From Phaeobacter sp. A36a-5a (GTDB lineage Bacteria; Pseudomonadota; Alphaproteobacteria; Rhodobacterales; Rhodobacteraceae), in assembly GCF_037911135.1 (NCBI RefSeq), contig NZ_JBBLYU010000002.1:1-64000 (forward strand): 64,000 nucleotides of DNA. The letters are read 5' to 3'. The notes beneath the pieces were generated by a model that did not search any database, was not told the origin of the DNA, and saw only the letters and a list, made by a program, of their open reading frames with translations. Both the position numbers and the translations under genes were made by a program. Shown here piece by piece: positions 22,844 through 31,727 of this stretch; within the stretch, counting starts at the first letter, position 1; the number at the start of each line of letters is the position of its first letter.

Positions 22844-24361
22844 ATGGAAAATCTCCTCGCCGGGGCCGAGATGCTGGCCCGCTGGGATGTGATCGTCGCG
22901 CTGTTGATCGGGTCAATCGGCGGCGTGATCATCGGGGCCATTCCGGGCGTCGGACCCGCAGTGGCGATCGCCATCCTGCTGCCGGCGACCTTTGCCTTCG
23001 AGCCTATCGTGGGATTGACGATGCTATTGGGGATCTACGGATCCTCGATGTATGGCGGGGCCATCCCTGCGGTCCTGATCAATACGCCGGGCACGGCGGT
23101 GAATGCGCTCACATCATATGACGGCTATCCGATGACGAAACAGGGGCAGGCCCATCGGGCGCTGTCGCTGGCCTATAGCGCGTCGTTCTGGGGGGGGATA
23201 TTCGGCATCCTCTGCCTGATCCTGCTGTCACCGGTCCTGGCTCTCGTGGCTCCGATGTTCGGCTCCAGAGAGATCTTTCTTGCTGCACTTTTGGGGATCA
23301 TCCTGGTCATCCTTGCCCACCGGGGCCAGATCTTTGCCGCCGGCGTTCTGGCGATGTTCGGCATCTTTCTACAGACCGTCGGCCTCGATGCGGTGACCTA
23401 CACCCAGCGCTATACCTTCGGCCTCACCTTTCTCAGCTCTGGCGTGAACCTGATTGTTGTCGTGCTCGGCCTCTTTGCGCTGAGCCAGGCGTTTTTCCTG
23501 CTGACCGCCCCCGACAGCCAACCGGATGCAAAGCCGGTATCAGGGCGGATGGGGGCCGGCATCAGGGAGCTGATGCAGCACAAGCGGGTAGCAACCGTCG
23601 CCTCCTCCTGTGGCGTGATCCTGGGCATGATCCCCGGCACCGGCGAGTTCACCGCCCAATTCATGAGCTACACCTACGCCCAGAAAACCTCCAAGACGCC
23701 GGAGCTGTTTGGCAAGGGATCCCCCGAAGGTCTGATCGCCTCGGAGGCTGCCAATAACGCGGTTCCGGCTGCGGCGATGATCCCGCTTCTCGCGCTCGGC
23801 ATCCCGGGAGAGGCGCTGACGGCCATGATGCTGTCGGTGTTCTATGTTCATAACGTCATCCCCGGCCCACAGCTGTTTCAGAACAATATCGACCTGGTCT
23901 ATGGTCTCTATCTGGCGCTGATCCTGCTCAATGTGATCGTGCTCGCCTTCCTGATGGTCTCCACCAATCTGTTGACCCGGATCATTCGCATCCCAACCCG
24001 GTTTCTGGGGGTGATGATCCTTTTGCTGTCCTTTGTCGGCGTCTATTCGCTGCGAAATTCCCTGACGGACTGCATGATTTCGGCAGGGTTCGGGGTGGTT
24101 GGCCTGATCCTGAAACGTCTGAACCTGCCGATTGTCCCGATCATCCTGGGCATGGTTCTGGGCGGCATCATGGAGGTGAAGCTGCGTTCGGCCCTGCCGC
24201 GCCTCAAGACGCCGCTGGATATGATCGACCGCCCGATTTCCTTTCTCCTCTTCGTTCTGATCCTGATCGTTCTGGCCCTGCACCTGCGCGCGCTGATGCG
24301 TGAATGGCAGGCGCATCAGCCCGACGAAGACCACGATCTGCACGACAGCCAAACAAGGTAG
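22844..24361 (+). CDS. tctA: Tripartite tricarboxylate transporter large membrane subunit (TctA family)
   Basis: The 505-residue inner-membrane protein carries the TctA repeat signatures: GGVIIGAIPGVGPAVAIAIL, YGSSMYGGAIPAVLINTPGT, SCGVILGMIPGTGEFTAQF and EAANNAVPAAAMIPLLALGI. Eleven to twelve transmembrane segments are visible. It forms the ion-coupled channel of the transporter with TctB. ATG 22844 follows GGGGCA. The aldehyde dehydrogenase gene begins five bases after its stop, so transport and oxidation are co-expressed. Confidence 0.95.
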   Translation: MENLLAGAEMLARWDVIVALLIGSIGGVIIGAIPGVGPAVAIAILLPATFAFEPIVGLTMLLGIYGSSMYGGAIPAVLINTPGTAVNALTSYDGYPMTKQGQAHRALSLAYSASFWGGIFGILCLILLSPVLALVAPMFGSREIFLAALLGIILVILAHRGQIFAAGVLAMFGIFLQTVGLDAVTYTQRYTFGLTFLSSGVNLIVVVLGLFALSQAFFLLTAPDSQPDAKPVSGRMGAGIRELMQHKRVATVASSCGVILGMIPGTGEFTAQFMSYTYAQKTSKTPELFGKGSPEGLIASEAANNAVPAAAMIPLLALGIPGEALTAMMLSVFYVHNVIPGPQLFQNNIDLVYGLYLALILLNVIVLAFLMVSTNLLTRIIRIPTRFLGVMILLLSFVGVYSLRNSLTDCMISAGFGVVGLILKRLNLPIVPIILGMVLGGIMEVKLRSALPRLKTPLDMIDRPISFLLFVLILIVLALHLRALMREWQAHQPDEDHDLHDSQTR

Positions 24362-24365
24362 CCCC

Positions 24366-25850
24366 ATGGACCAAAGCAAGATCGACGCCCTTCGGTCACA
24401 ACCGGTGCAGCCGGTTTCACATCTCATCGACGGTCGGCAGGTTGCGGCCTCTGATGGGGCGATGCTGGATGTGCTGTCGCCGATCGACGGGTGCGTGCTG
24501 ACCCGGATCGCGCGGGGAACTGCGGCGGATATGGAGGCGGCCATCGCCTCCGCCCGCGCCGCCTTCGAGGATCGCCGCTGGGCCGGGCAGCCGCCCGCCG
24601 CCCGCAAGAAGGTTCTGACGAAATGGGCCGAGCTGATCGAGGCGCACGCGCTCGAACTCGCCGTTCTGGGCGTGCGCGACAATGGCACCGAAATCAATAT
24701 GGCGCTCAAGGCCGAACCCGGATCAGCCGCCGCCACGATCCGCTACTACGCCGAGGCACTGGACAAGCTCTATGGCGAAATCGCGCCCACGGCGGGTGAT
24801 GTGCTGGGCCTGATCCACAAGGATCCCGTCGGTGTGGTCGGCGCGATCATTCCGTGGAATTTTCCGCTGATGATTGGGGCTTGGAAACTGGGCCCGGCGC
24901 TTGCGATGGGAAATTCCGTGGTGCTGAAACCCGCTGAAACCGCCTCTCTCTCGCTGATGCGGGTGGCGGAACTGGCGCTTGAGGCGGGCCTGCCACCCGG
25001 CGTCCTGAACGTGATCACCGGCGAAGGCGCGGTGGTCGGCGAAACCCTCGGCCTTTCGATGGACGTCGACGTTCTGGTGTTCACCGGATCGGGGCAGACC
25101 GGGCGTCGGTTGCTGGATTATTCCGCCCGTTCAAACATGAAACGTGTCTATCTGGAGCTGGGCGGCAAATCTCCCAATATCGTCTTCGCCGATGCGCCGG
25201 ATCTGGCAGAGGCCGCGAAGGTGACCGCCGCAGGTATCTTCCGCAACTCGGGTCAGGTCTGCGTCGCAGGCTCCCGCCTGCTGGTCGAGGCCTCGATCCA
25301 CGACAGATTTGTGCAGGAGGTCGTGCGGGCAGCGGAGGCGATGCAGGTCGGCGACCCGCTTCGGCTGGAGACCCAGATCGGAGCGATCAATTCCGAAGCA
25401 CAGCTGAAGCAGAACCTGACCTTCGTGGCCACGGCCCAGCAGGAAGGCGGGCAGATCGTCACCGGCGGGCAGCGTATTTTGTCGGAAACCGGCGGCTATT
25501 ACATGGCGCCAACCATCGTCACTGATGTCACGCCAGAGGCGACATTGGCGCAGCAGGAGGTGTTTGGCCCAGTGCTTGCCGTGACCCCCTTCAAGACCGA
25601 GGACGACGCCGTGCGGATCGCCAATTCCACGGTCTACGGTCTCGCCGGTGCGGTGTGGACATCCGGGCTCAGCCGCGCCCATCGCATGGTGCAGCGTGTC
25701 CGAACCGGGGTGATGCATGTCAACACCTATGGCGGCGCGGATGGCACCGTCCCGCTTGGCGGGGTCGGGCAGTCCGGGAACGGGTCTGACAAATCGCTTC
25801 ATGCCATCGAAAAATACATCAACCTGAAAACCGCATGGATCAAACTATGA
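24366..25850 (+). CDS. NAD(P)-dependent aldehyde dehydrogenase
   Basis: The 494-residue ALDH-superfamily enzyme has PWNFPLMIGAWKLGPALAMG, the general base Glu264 in YLELGGKSPNIVF, and the catalytic Cys299 in NSGQVCVAGSRL, followed by FGPVLAVTPF. Family length and both catalytic residues are intact. ATG 24366 is five bases after the tctA stop. It could oxidise the aldehyde made by the aminotransferase encoded divergently (for example an aryl-acetaldehyde), feeding the homoprotocatechuate operon downstream; this is inferred from context only. Substrates of this family cannot be assigned from sequence. Confidence 0.9.
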   Translation: MDQSKIDALRSQPVQPVSHLIDGRQVAASDGAMLDVLSPIDGCVLTRIARGTAADMEAAIASARAAFEDRRWAGQPPAARKKVLTKWAELIEAHALELAVLGVRDNGTEINMALKAEPGSAAATIRYYAEALDKLYGEIAPTAGDVLGLIHKDPVGVVGAIIPWNFPLMIGAWKLGPALAMGNSVVLKPAETASLSLMRVAELALEAGLPPGVLNVITGEGAVVGETLGLSMDVDVLVFTGSGQTGRRLLDYSARSNMKRVYLELGGKSPNIVFADAPDLAEAAKVTAAGIFRNSGQVCVAGSRLLVEASIHDRFVQEVVRAAEAMQVGDPLRLETQIGAINSEAQLKQNLTFVATAQQEGGQIVTGGQRILSETGGYYMAPTIVTDVTPEATLAQQEVFGPVLAVTPFKTEDDAVRIANSTVYGLAGAVWTSGLSRAHRMVQRVRTGVMHVNTYGGADGTVPLGGVGQSGNGSDKSLHAIEKYINLKTAWIKL

Positions 25851-25861
25851 AAGGTGGGGCA

Positions 25862-27094
25862 ATGACCGAGAAAACCATTCTGGTGGTTGGCACCTATGAC
25901 ACCAAGGACGATGAGCTTGGTTTTCTGGCGAGTGTGATCGGCGATCAGGGGGGCAGGGTCCTGACCATGGATGTCTCGGTTCTGGGCGACCCATCGACGC
26001 CGACCGACTATTCCAAACACGACGTCGCCGAGGCCGGTGGCAGCTCGATCCGGGCGGCCATCGACAGCGGGGATGAAAACACCGCCATGCAGATCATGGC
26101 GCATGGTGCCAGCTTGCTGACGGCGCGGCTGCACCGGATGGCGGCTTTTGACGGGGTGATCGTCCTTGGCGGCACGATGGGCACCGATCTGGCGCTTGAT
26201 GTCTGTTCGGCCTTGCCGCTTGGGGTGCCGAAATACATTGTCTCAACCGTTTCCTTCTCGCCGCTGATCCCGGCCGAAAGACTGGCGGCCGACACCCAGA
26301 TGATCCTCTGGGCTGGTGGGCTTTACGGGCTGAATTCCGTCTGCAAGGCCTCGCTCAGCCAGGCCGCAGGCGCCGTTCTGGGCGCCGCGAGGGCCGCGCA
26401 GATTCCGGACCCGGATAAACCGCTGATCGGTATCATGTCCCTTGGCACATCGGCGCTGAAATACGTCATTCCGCTGAAACCGGCGCTTGAGGCACGTGGG
26501 TTTGAGGTTGCGGTCTTTCACGCCACCGGAATGGGAGGGCGCGCCTTTGAAAGCCTCGCAGAGCAGGGCGCCTTTGCCTGCGTGTTTGACTTCTGCACCC
26601 AGGAGCTTGGCAACCATATCCACGGATCGTCGATTTCCGCCGGTGCGGATCGCCTTACCAATGCCGGCGCCAGGGGGACGCCGCAGATTGCCGCCCCCGG
26701 CTGCTATGATCTGGTTGATGTGGTCGGCTGGCAGCCAATCGCCGAGAAATGGTCGGACCATCCGAAACATGCGCACAACCGGCTGCTGACCTCGATTGTC
26801 CTCAACACCGAGGAACGGCGCCAGGTCGCCCGCGCCCATTCGAAACAGCTGGCTGACGCCGGCGGTCCTGTGGCAATGATCCTGCCGGAGCGTGGACTCG
26901 GCGAATGGGACCGCGAAGGCGCCGACCTGCACGACAGCGCGGGGCTGGCGGCGTTTCTGGCGGAGCTTGAGGCGACATTGCCCGCGCATGTCTCCGTGCA
27001 CCGCCTCGACAGCCATATCAACGACCGTGCCTTCGCCGATAAGGCGCTGGAGATTTTCGACCGCTGGTGCGCCGACGGCATTGTTTCGCCGTAA
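25862..27094 (+). CDS. Tm-1-like ATP-binding domain protein (UPF0261)
   Basis: This 410-residue protein matches the UPF0261/Tm-1-like family: ILVVGTYDTKDDELGFL at the start, GVIVLGGTMGTDLAL, IGIMSLGTSALKYVIPLK, VAVFHATGMGGRAFESLAEQ, and a C-terminal part with PGCYDLVDVVGW. The plant relative Tm-1 binds ATP; the bacterial function is unknown, and members often sit in catabolic operons. ATG 25862 has a GGTGGGG ribosome site, 11 bases after the ALDH stop. It appears to be the last gene of the tct operon, since an 82-base gap with its own promoter follows. Confidence 0.9.
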   Translation: MTEKTILVVGTYDTKDDELGFLASVIGDQGGRVLTMDVSVLGDPSTPTDYSKHDVAEAGGSSIRAAIDSGDENTAMQIMAHGASLLTARLHRMAAFDGVIVLGGTMGTDLALDVCSALPLGVPKYIVSTVSFSPLIPAERLAADTQMILWAGGLYGLNSVCKASLSQAAGAVLGAARAAQIPDPDKPLIGIMSLGTSALKYVIPLKPALEARGFEVAVFHATGMGGRAFESLAEQGAFACVFDFCTQELGNHIHGSSISAGADRLTNAGARGTPQIAAPGCYDLVDVVGWQPIAEKWSDHPKHAHNRLLTSIVLNTEERRQVARAHSKQLADAGGPVAMILPERGLGEWDREGADLHDSAGLAAFLAELEATLPAHVSVHRLDSHINDRAFADKALEIFDRWCADGIVSP

Positions 27095-27117
27095 CGCCTG
27101 CCGCCCGGATCCTGCGC

Positions 27118-27156
27118 TTGACTCGCCGTGTGCTTTTTACTTAACTTGATAAGCAA
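27118..27156 (+). promoter_or_regulatory. Putative promoter and operator of the hpa operon
   Basis: TTGACT at 27118-27123 resembles a -35 box, with TTAACT or TAACTT near 27141-27147 at a 17-18 base spacing as a weak -10. Overlapping it is a dyad, TT-x-CTTA-N6-TAAG-x-AA (27137-27156), of the size bound by MarR-type regulators such as HpaR. No such regulator gene is in the window. Confidence 0.45.
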
Positions 27157-27176
27157 TAAATCGCCAAGGTGCCCTG

Positions 27177-27566
27177 ATGCCCCATTTCCAGATCGAATAC
27201 TCCGCCAATCTAGAGGACGTGCTGGACATCTCTGCACTGTGCGAGGCGATCCGCGCAGAGGCGGCCGCGATCGACACCTTTCCCATTGCAGGGATCCGGG
27301 TGCGGGCGCTGCGCGTCGATCATGTGGCAATTGCCGATGGCAACCCGGACCATGGTTTCATCGACCTGTCCATCCGCCTGCGGGAGGGGCGCAGCGACAC
27401 CGTAAAGCAAGACGCAACCGCCCGTATCTTTGCCGTGCTGCGCACCTTCGTGGCCCCGGCGATGGATCGCCATTCCATCGCCCTGTCAGCAGAGATGCGC
27501 GACATCAACGCAGCGCTTTCACCGAAATTCGGAAATATCCGTGATCATCTGGAGGACCCGGCATGA
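27177..27566 (+). CDS. hpaF: 5-carboxymethyl-2-hydroxymuconate delta-isomerase
   Basis: This 129-residue protein belongs to the CHMI branch of the tautomerase superfamily. Pro2 directly follows Met1 (MPHFQIEYSANLED) and is the catalytic base after Met removal. The conserved parts VDHVAIADGNPDHGFIDLSI and GRSDTVKQDA are present. It shifts the double bond of 5-carboxymethyl-2-hydroxymuconate in homoprotocatechuate breakdown, in the cytoplasm. It is the first gene of a five-gene operon in which every junction overlaps by one to four bases; its TGA overlaps the ATG of the dehydrogenase gene. Confidence 0.9.
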   Translation: MPHFQIEYSANLEDVLDISALCEAIRAEAAAIDTFPIAGIRVRALRVDHVAIADGNPDHGFIDLSIRLREGRSDTVKQDATARIFAVLRTFVAPAMDRHSIALSAEMRDINAALSPKFGNIRDHLEDPA

Positions 27567-29074
27567 GCCAGCTCGACAGCCATATCCGCAAATTGGACAG
27601 CTATCTGGAGCGGTTCCGTGCCTCCGGGATCCAGAACCGGATTGCCGGCGCCGATGTGGCCGGCGGAGCAGGGGTGTTTCAGACCATCTCGCCGGTGGAC
27701 AAAAGCGTGATCTGCGATGTTGCCCAGGGCTCAGCCGCAGATATCGACGCCGCCGCCCGCGCGGCGCAGCAGGCCTTTGCAGATTGGCGCGACCTGTCGG
27801 CCTCTGAACGCAGGAAGATCCTCGTTCGGATCGCCGAAGGCATCGAAGCCCGCGCCGAAGAAATCGCGCTCTGTGAATGCTGGGACACTGGCCAGGCCTA
27901 TAAATTCATGTCCAAAGCGGCGCTGCGCGGAGCCGAGAATTTCCGGTATTTTGCCGATCAGGTTGTGCAGGCGCGCGATGGCCAGCATCTCAAATCCCCA
28001 ACCCTGATGAATGTGACCACCCGTGTGCCTATCGGCCCGGTTGGGGTGATCACGCCGTGGAACACACCCTTCATGCTCTCGACCTGGAAAATTGCGCCGG
28101 CGCTAGCGGCGGGATGTACCGTCGTTCACAAACCCGCCGAAGCCTCACCGCTGACCGCTCGGCTGCTGGTCGAGATCGCCGAGGAGGCCGGACTGCCACC
28201 GGGTGTGCTGAACACTGTCAACGGGTTCGGCGATGAGGTGGGCAAGGCGCTGTGCGAACACCCGGCGATCCGGGCCATCGCCTTTGTCGGGGAATCGCGC
28301 ACCGGCAGCCTGATCGTCAAACAGGGCGCCGATACGCTGAAGCGCAACCATCTTGAGCTGGGCGGCAAGAACCCCGTCATCGTGTTTGAGGATGCCGATC
28401 TTGAGCGCGCGCTCGATGCGGTGATCTTCATGATCTATTCGATCAATGGCGAACGCTGCACCTCCTCCTCCCGGCTTCTGGTCCAGGACAGCATCCGCGC
28501 CGACTTCGAAACCCGGCTGATCGAGCGCATCAACAATATCAGGGTTGGCCACCCCTTGGATCCCGCGACCGAGATCGGCCCGCTTGTCAGCGAGGAGCAT
28601 TTCAACAAGGTCACCAGCTATTTCGGCATTGCCAAAGACGACGGCGCGACGATTGCCGCCGGCGGCGAGGTGCTGGGCAACGAGGGGTATTTCGTTCGCC
28701 CGACGCTGTTCACCGGTGCCCGCAACGATATGCGGATCGCGCAGGAGGAGATCTTTGGCCCGGTGCTGACCTCAATCCCCTTTGCGACCGAGGAGGAGGC
28801 GCTGGCGCTGGCCAATGACACCGCCTATGGGCTCACCGGATATCTCTGGACCAACGATCTGACGCGGGCGCTGCGCTTCACCGACAAGCTGGAAGCGGGC
28901 ATGATCTGGGTGAACTCGGAGAATGTGCGCCATCTGCCCACGCCCTTTGGTGGCGTCAAAGCCTCCGGCATCGGTCGCGACGGCGGCGACTGGTCGTTTG
29001 AGTTCTACATGGAGCAAAAACACATCGGCTTTGCCACCGGCTCCCATAAGATCACCAAGCTAGGAGCGCTCTGA
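27563..29074 (+). CDS. hpaE: 5-carboxymethyl-2-hydroxymuconate semialdehyde dehydrogenase
   Basis: This 503-residue aldehyde dehydrogenase has Glu265 in HLELGGKNPVIVFED and catalytic Cys299 in SINGERCTSSSRLLVQ; the RCTSSSR context is typical of HpaE-type enzymes. Other family landmarks are PWNTPFMLSTWKIAPALAAG and FGGVKASGIGRDGGDWSFEF. It oxidises the ring-cleavage semialdehyde to the dicarboxylate with NAD. Position between the isomerase and the ring-cleavage dioxygenase genes confirms the assignment. Confidence 0.93.
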   Translation: MSQLDSHIRKLDSYLERFRASGIQNRIAGADVAGGAGVFQTISPVDKSVICDVAQGSAADIDAAARAAQQAFADWRDLSASERRKILVRIAEGIEARAEEIALCECWDTGQAYKFMSKAALRGAENFRYFADQVVQARDGQHLKSPTLMNVTTRVPIGPVGVITPWNTPFMLSTWKIAPALAAGCTVVHKPAEASPLTARLLVEIAEEAGLPPGVLNTVNGFGDEVGKALCEHPAIRAIAFVGESRTGSLIVKQGADTLKRNHLELGGKNPVIVFEDADLERALDAVIFMIYSINGERCTSSSRLLVQDSIRADFETRLIERINNIRVGHPLDPATEIGPLVSEEHFNKVTSYFGIAKDDGATIAAGGEVLGNEGYFVRPTLFTGARNDMRIAQEEIFGPVLTSIPFATEEEALALANDTAYGLTGYLWTNDLTRALRFTDKLEAGMIWVNSENVRHLPTPFGGVKASGIGRDGGDWSFEFYMEQKHIGFATGSHKITKLGAL

Positions 29075-30057
29075 TGCCTGTTCCCGCCCCAAATCTCTAT
29101 CCCGATTTCAACACGATCCGGCTCAGCCACGTTTGCCTGAACGTCAAGGATCTGGCTGCCTCCAAGCGTTTCTACACCGAGATCCTCGGTCTTCAGGTCA
29201 GCGACGAGGACACACCGCGCGTCTACCTGCGCGCGATGGAGGAGCGCGGTCACCACTGCGTGATCCTGCAACAATCAGATCAGCCGGGCACGGTTGAGGT
29301 GATGGGGTTCAAGACCTTTGACGAGGAGGATCTGGACCGCGCCGACGCCTATTTCCGCAAGAAGGGACGGCCAACAGAATGGGTGCAGCGCCCGTATCAG
29401 GGGCGTACGCTGCTGACATCGGACAATATGGGGATCCCGCTGGAGTTCTACCACAAGATGGACCGGCTGGCGCCGATCCACCAGCAATACGCGCTCTATC
29501 GCGGTGTGAAACCTTTGCGGATCGACCACTTCAACTGCTTCAGCCATGACGTCGATGCCTCGGTCGCCTTCTATAGCGATTTCGGCTTTCGGGTGACGGA
29601 ATATACCGAAGACGAAGACAGCAAGAAACTCTGGGCGGCCTGGTTGCATCGCAAAGGTGGCGTGCATGACATGGCCTTCACCAATGGCACCGGCCCGCGT
29701 ATGCACCATGTGGCCTTCTGGGTGCCGAACCCGCTAAATATCATCGACCTGCTCGATCTGATGGCGACCACCGGCTATGTGACCAATATCGAACGCGGCC
29801 CCGGTCGACATGGCATTTCTAACGCCTTCTTCCTCTATATCCTCGATCCCGATGGCCACCGGATCGAAATCTACTGTTCCGATTATCAGACCGTCGATCC
29901 CGACCTTGAACCGATCAAATGGGATCTGAAGGATCCGCAGCGCCAGACGCTCTGGGGGGCGCCGGCCCCGGAAAGCTGGTTCAAACATGGCAGCCGTTTT
30001 GTCGGCGTCACGCCAAAGGACTCCGATCTGCAAGCCAGCCCGATCATCGCGCCATGA
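29074..30057 (+). CDS. hpaD: 3,4-dihydroxyphenylacetate (homoprotocatechuate) 2,3-dioxygenase, type I extradiol
   Basis: The 327-residue protein has two vicinal-oxygen-chelate modules. The N-terminal one starts LSHVCLNVKDLAASKRFYTE. The C-terminal module carries the metal ligands: His in IDHFNCFSHDVDASVAFYSD, His in RMHHVAFWV and Glu in GHRIEIYCSDYQT. It opens the ring of homoprotocatechuate next to the hydroxyls with Fe(II) or Mn(II). The module order and the tail QTLWGAPAPESWF fit homoprotocatechuate dioxygenases of the Arthrobacter/Brevibacterium type, which differ from the E. coli class III HpaD. The ATG shares a base with the hpaE stop. Confidence 0.92.
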   Translation: MPVPAPNLYPDFNTIRLSHVCLNVKDLAASKRFYTEILGLQVSDEDTPRVYLRAMEERGHHCVILQQSDQPGTVEVMGFKTFDEEDLDRADAYFRKKGRPTEWVQRPYQGRTLLTSDNMGIPLEFYHKMDRLAPIHQQYALYRGVKPLRIDHFNCFSHDVDASVAFYSDFGFRVTEYTEDEDSKKLWAAWLHRKGGVHDMAFTNGTGPRMHHVAFWVPNPLNIIDLLDLMATTGYVTNIERGPGRHGISNAFFLYILDPDGHRIEIYCSDYQTVDPDLEPIKWDLKDPQRQTLWGAPAPESWFKHGSRFVGVTPKDSDLQASPIIAP

Positions 30058-30908
30058 AGTTTGCAAGTTACAGCGCAGCCGGGCAGGCTTTCTACGGGGC
30101 CGCAACCGATGACGGGATGATCGCGCTTAGCCCGGACTTCCCGCAATGGCCGACCCTGCTGGATGTGGTGCGCGCGGGCGGGCTGGATCAGCTGATGGTC
30201 GCGGCCGAGGGCAGATCCGTCACCCACACAGATGTGCAGTACGACATGGTGCTGCCCAATGCGCGGCGGATCCTCTGTGTCGGCGTCAACTTCCCGGATC
30301 GCAATGCCGAATACAAAGACGGCAGCGAGCAGCCGAAATACATGTCGCTGTTCCCCCGCTTTGCCAGTGGCTTCACTGGCCACAATCGCCCGCTCATCCG
30401 CCCCCCCGAAAGCCACATGCTTGATTATGAGGGCGAGGTGGCGATTGTCATCGGCAAAGGCGGGCGGCGCATCGCACAGGCCGACGCCTATGACCATATC
30501 GCCGCGCTCACCATCTGCAACGAAGGCACCATCCGCGACTGGGTGCGCCACGCGAAATTCAACGTCACCCAGGGCAAGAACTGGGACAACTCCGGTGCCA
30601 TCGGCCCCTGCCTGGTGCCGTTCCGGGACCCGGCGCAGCTGGATGACGCGCGCATCATCACCCGTGTGAACGGAGAGGTCAGGCAGGACGATGTCCTGTC
30701 GCGCATGATGCACCCGATCCGGCGGGAGATCGAATATATCTCCACCTTCATGACGCTTGAGCCGGGCGATATTATCGTGACCGGAACCCCCACCGGGTCC
30801 GGCGCACGGCTGGATCCGCCGCAGTTCCTGAAACCCGGCGATGTGGTTGAGATCGAGGTTTCCGGCATCGGCACGCTGCGCAACACGATCGAGGACGAAG
30901 CCCCATGA
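30054..30908 (+). CDS. hpaG: Fumarylacetoacetate hydrolase family protein (HpaG-type isomerase/decarboxylase)
   Basis: This 284-residue FAH-fold enzyme has GVNFPDRNAEY, the metal-binding acid cluster in LDYEGEVAIVIGKGG, and FNVTQGKNWDNSGAIGPCLV followed by GDIIVTGTPTGSGARLDPPQ. In this operon it most likely decarboxylates or isomerises 5-carboxymethyl-2-oxo-hex-3-ene-dioate, the step after HpaE. E. coli HpaG consists of two fused FAH units; here only one is present, so another isomerase (HpaF) may share the work. ATG 30054 overlaps the hpaD stop. Alternative substrates within the FAH family are possible. Confidence 0.87.
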   Translation: MKFASYSAAGQAFYGAATDDGMIALSPDFPQWPTLLDVVRAGGLDQLMVAAEGRSVTHTDVQYDMVLPNARRILCVGVNFPDRNAEYKDGSEQPKYMSLFPRFASGFTGHNRPLIRPPESHMLDYEGEVAIVIGKGGRRIAQADAYDHIAALTICNEGTIRDWVRHAKFNVTQGKNWDNSGAIGPCLVPFRDPAQLDDARIITRVNGEVRQDDVLSRMMHPIRREIEYISTFMTLEPGDIIVTGTPTGSGARLDPPQFLKPGDVVEIEVSGIGTLRNTIEDEAP

Positions 30909-31705
30909 CACCGCAGGATCACGCGAGGGCCGCAGAGGATCTCCTGCGGGCGGAGGCAACGGGACAGCAGATCGGCCTGCTCAGCAGACGCTATCCGCAG
31001 ATGGATATGGACGATGCCTATGCGATCCAGAAGGCGATCTGCGAAGCCAAGCTGGCGCAGGGGCACAACGTCGTCGGCTGGAAAATCGGCCTCACCTCCA
31101 AGGCGATGCAATACGCGCTGAACATCGACATACCCGACAGCGGTATCCTGTTTGACGACATGGTGTTTTCACATGGCACGACAGTTCCCGCCGGTCGTTT
31201 CATCCAGCCGCGGATCGAGGCGGAGATCGCCTTTGTCATGAAACACGCCCTCAGTGGCGGCGATATTACCCGGGCTGCGGTGCTTGCCGCCACCGACTAT
31301 GTGGCACCCGCGCTGGAGATCCTCGACACGCGCATCGCGCGCCAGGACAGGGAAACCGGCCAAAGCCGCAACGTATTCGACACCATCAGCGACAATGCGG
31401 CTAATGCAGGTGTCGTACTGGGACCGCAGCGCCACGCGGTCGACGCCTTTGATCTGCGCTGGGTCGGGGCAATCACCTCGCGCAATGGCGAGGTTGAGGA
31501 AACGGGGCTTGGTGCAGGCGTGCTTGATGATCCGGTCGAAAGCGTGGTCTGGCTGGCCCGCCGCATGGCACAATATGGCCAGCGCATCGAACCCGGTCAG
31601 ATCGTCCTTTCCGGCAGCTTCATCCGCCCCGTCGAATGCCCCTCCGGCACTGCGATCAGGGCCGATTTCGGCCCCTTCGGCGCGGTGGAGATCACCTTCG
31701 CCTGA
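30905..31705 (+). CDS. hpaH: 2-oxo-hepta-3-ene-1,7-dioate hydratase
   Basis: The 266-residue protein belongs to the hydratase/decarboxylase family: VVGWKIGLTSKAMQYALNID, then RIEAEIAFVMKHAL with the metal-binding Glu residues, YVAPALEILDTRI, and the tail GQIVLSGSFIRPVECPSGT. It adds water to 2-oxo-hepta-3-ene-1,7-dioate with Mg2+. The ATG overlaps the hpaG stop. The next step needs an HpaI aldolase, which is not found nearby. The gene ends 22 bases before the stop of the convergent Hint-domain gene. Confidence 0.92.
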   Translation: MTPQDHARAAEDLLRAEATGQQIGLLSRRYPQMDMDDAYAIQKAICEAKLAQGHNVVGWKIGLTSKAMQYALNIDIPDSGILFDDMVFSHGTTVPAGRFIQPRIEAEIAFVMKHALSGGDITRAAVLAATDYVAPALEILDTRIARQDRETGQSRNVFDTISDNAANAGVVLGPQRHAVDAFDLRWVGAITSRNGEVEETGLGAGVLDDPVESVVWLARRMAQYGQRIEPGQIVLSGSFIRPVECPSGTAIRADFGPFGAVEITFA

Positions 31706-31727
31706 GACAACTTCACCTGTGCGATGC

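Noticed and set aside
29886-30959. Minus-strand open frame opposite hpaD/hpaG
   Set aside because: It runs across two overlapping, clearly recognised genes; no start context or motif supports it.
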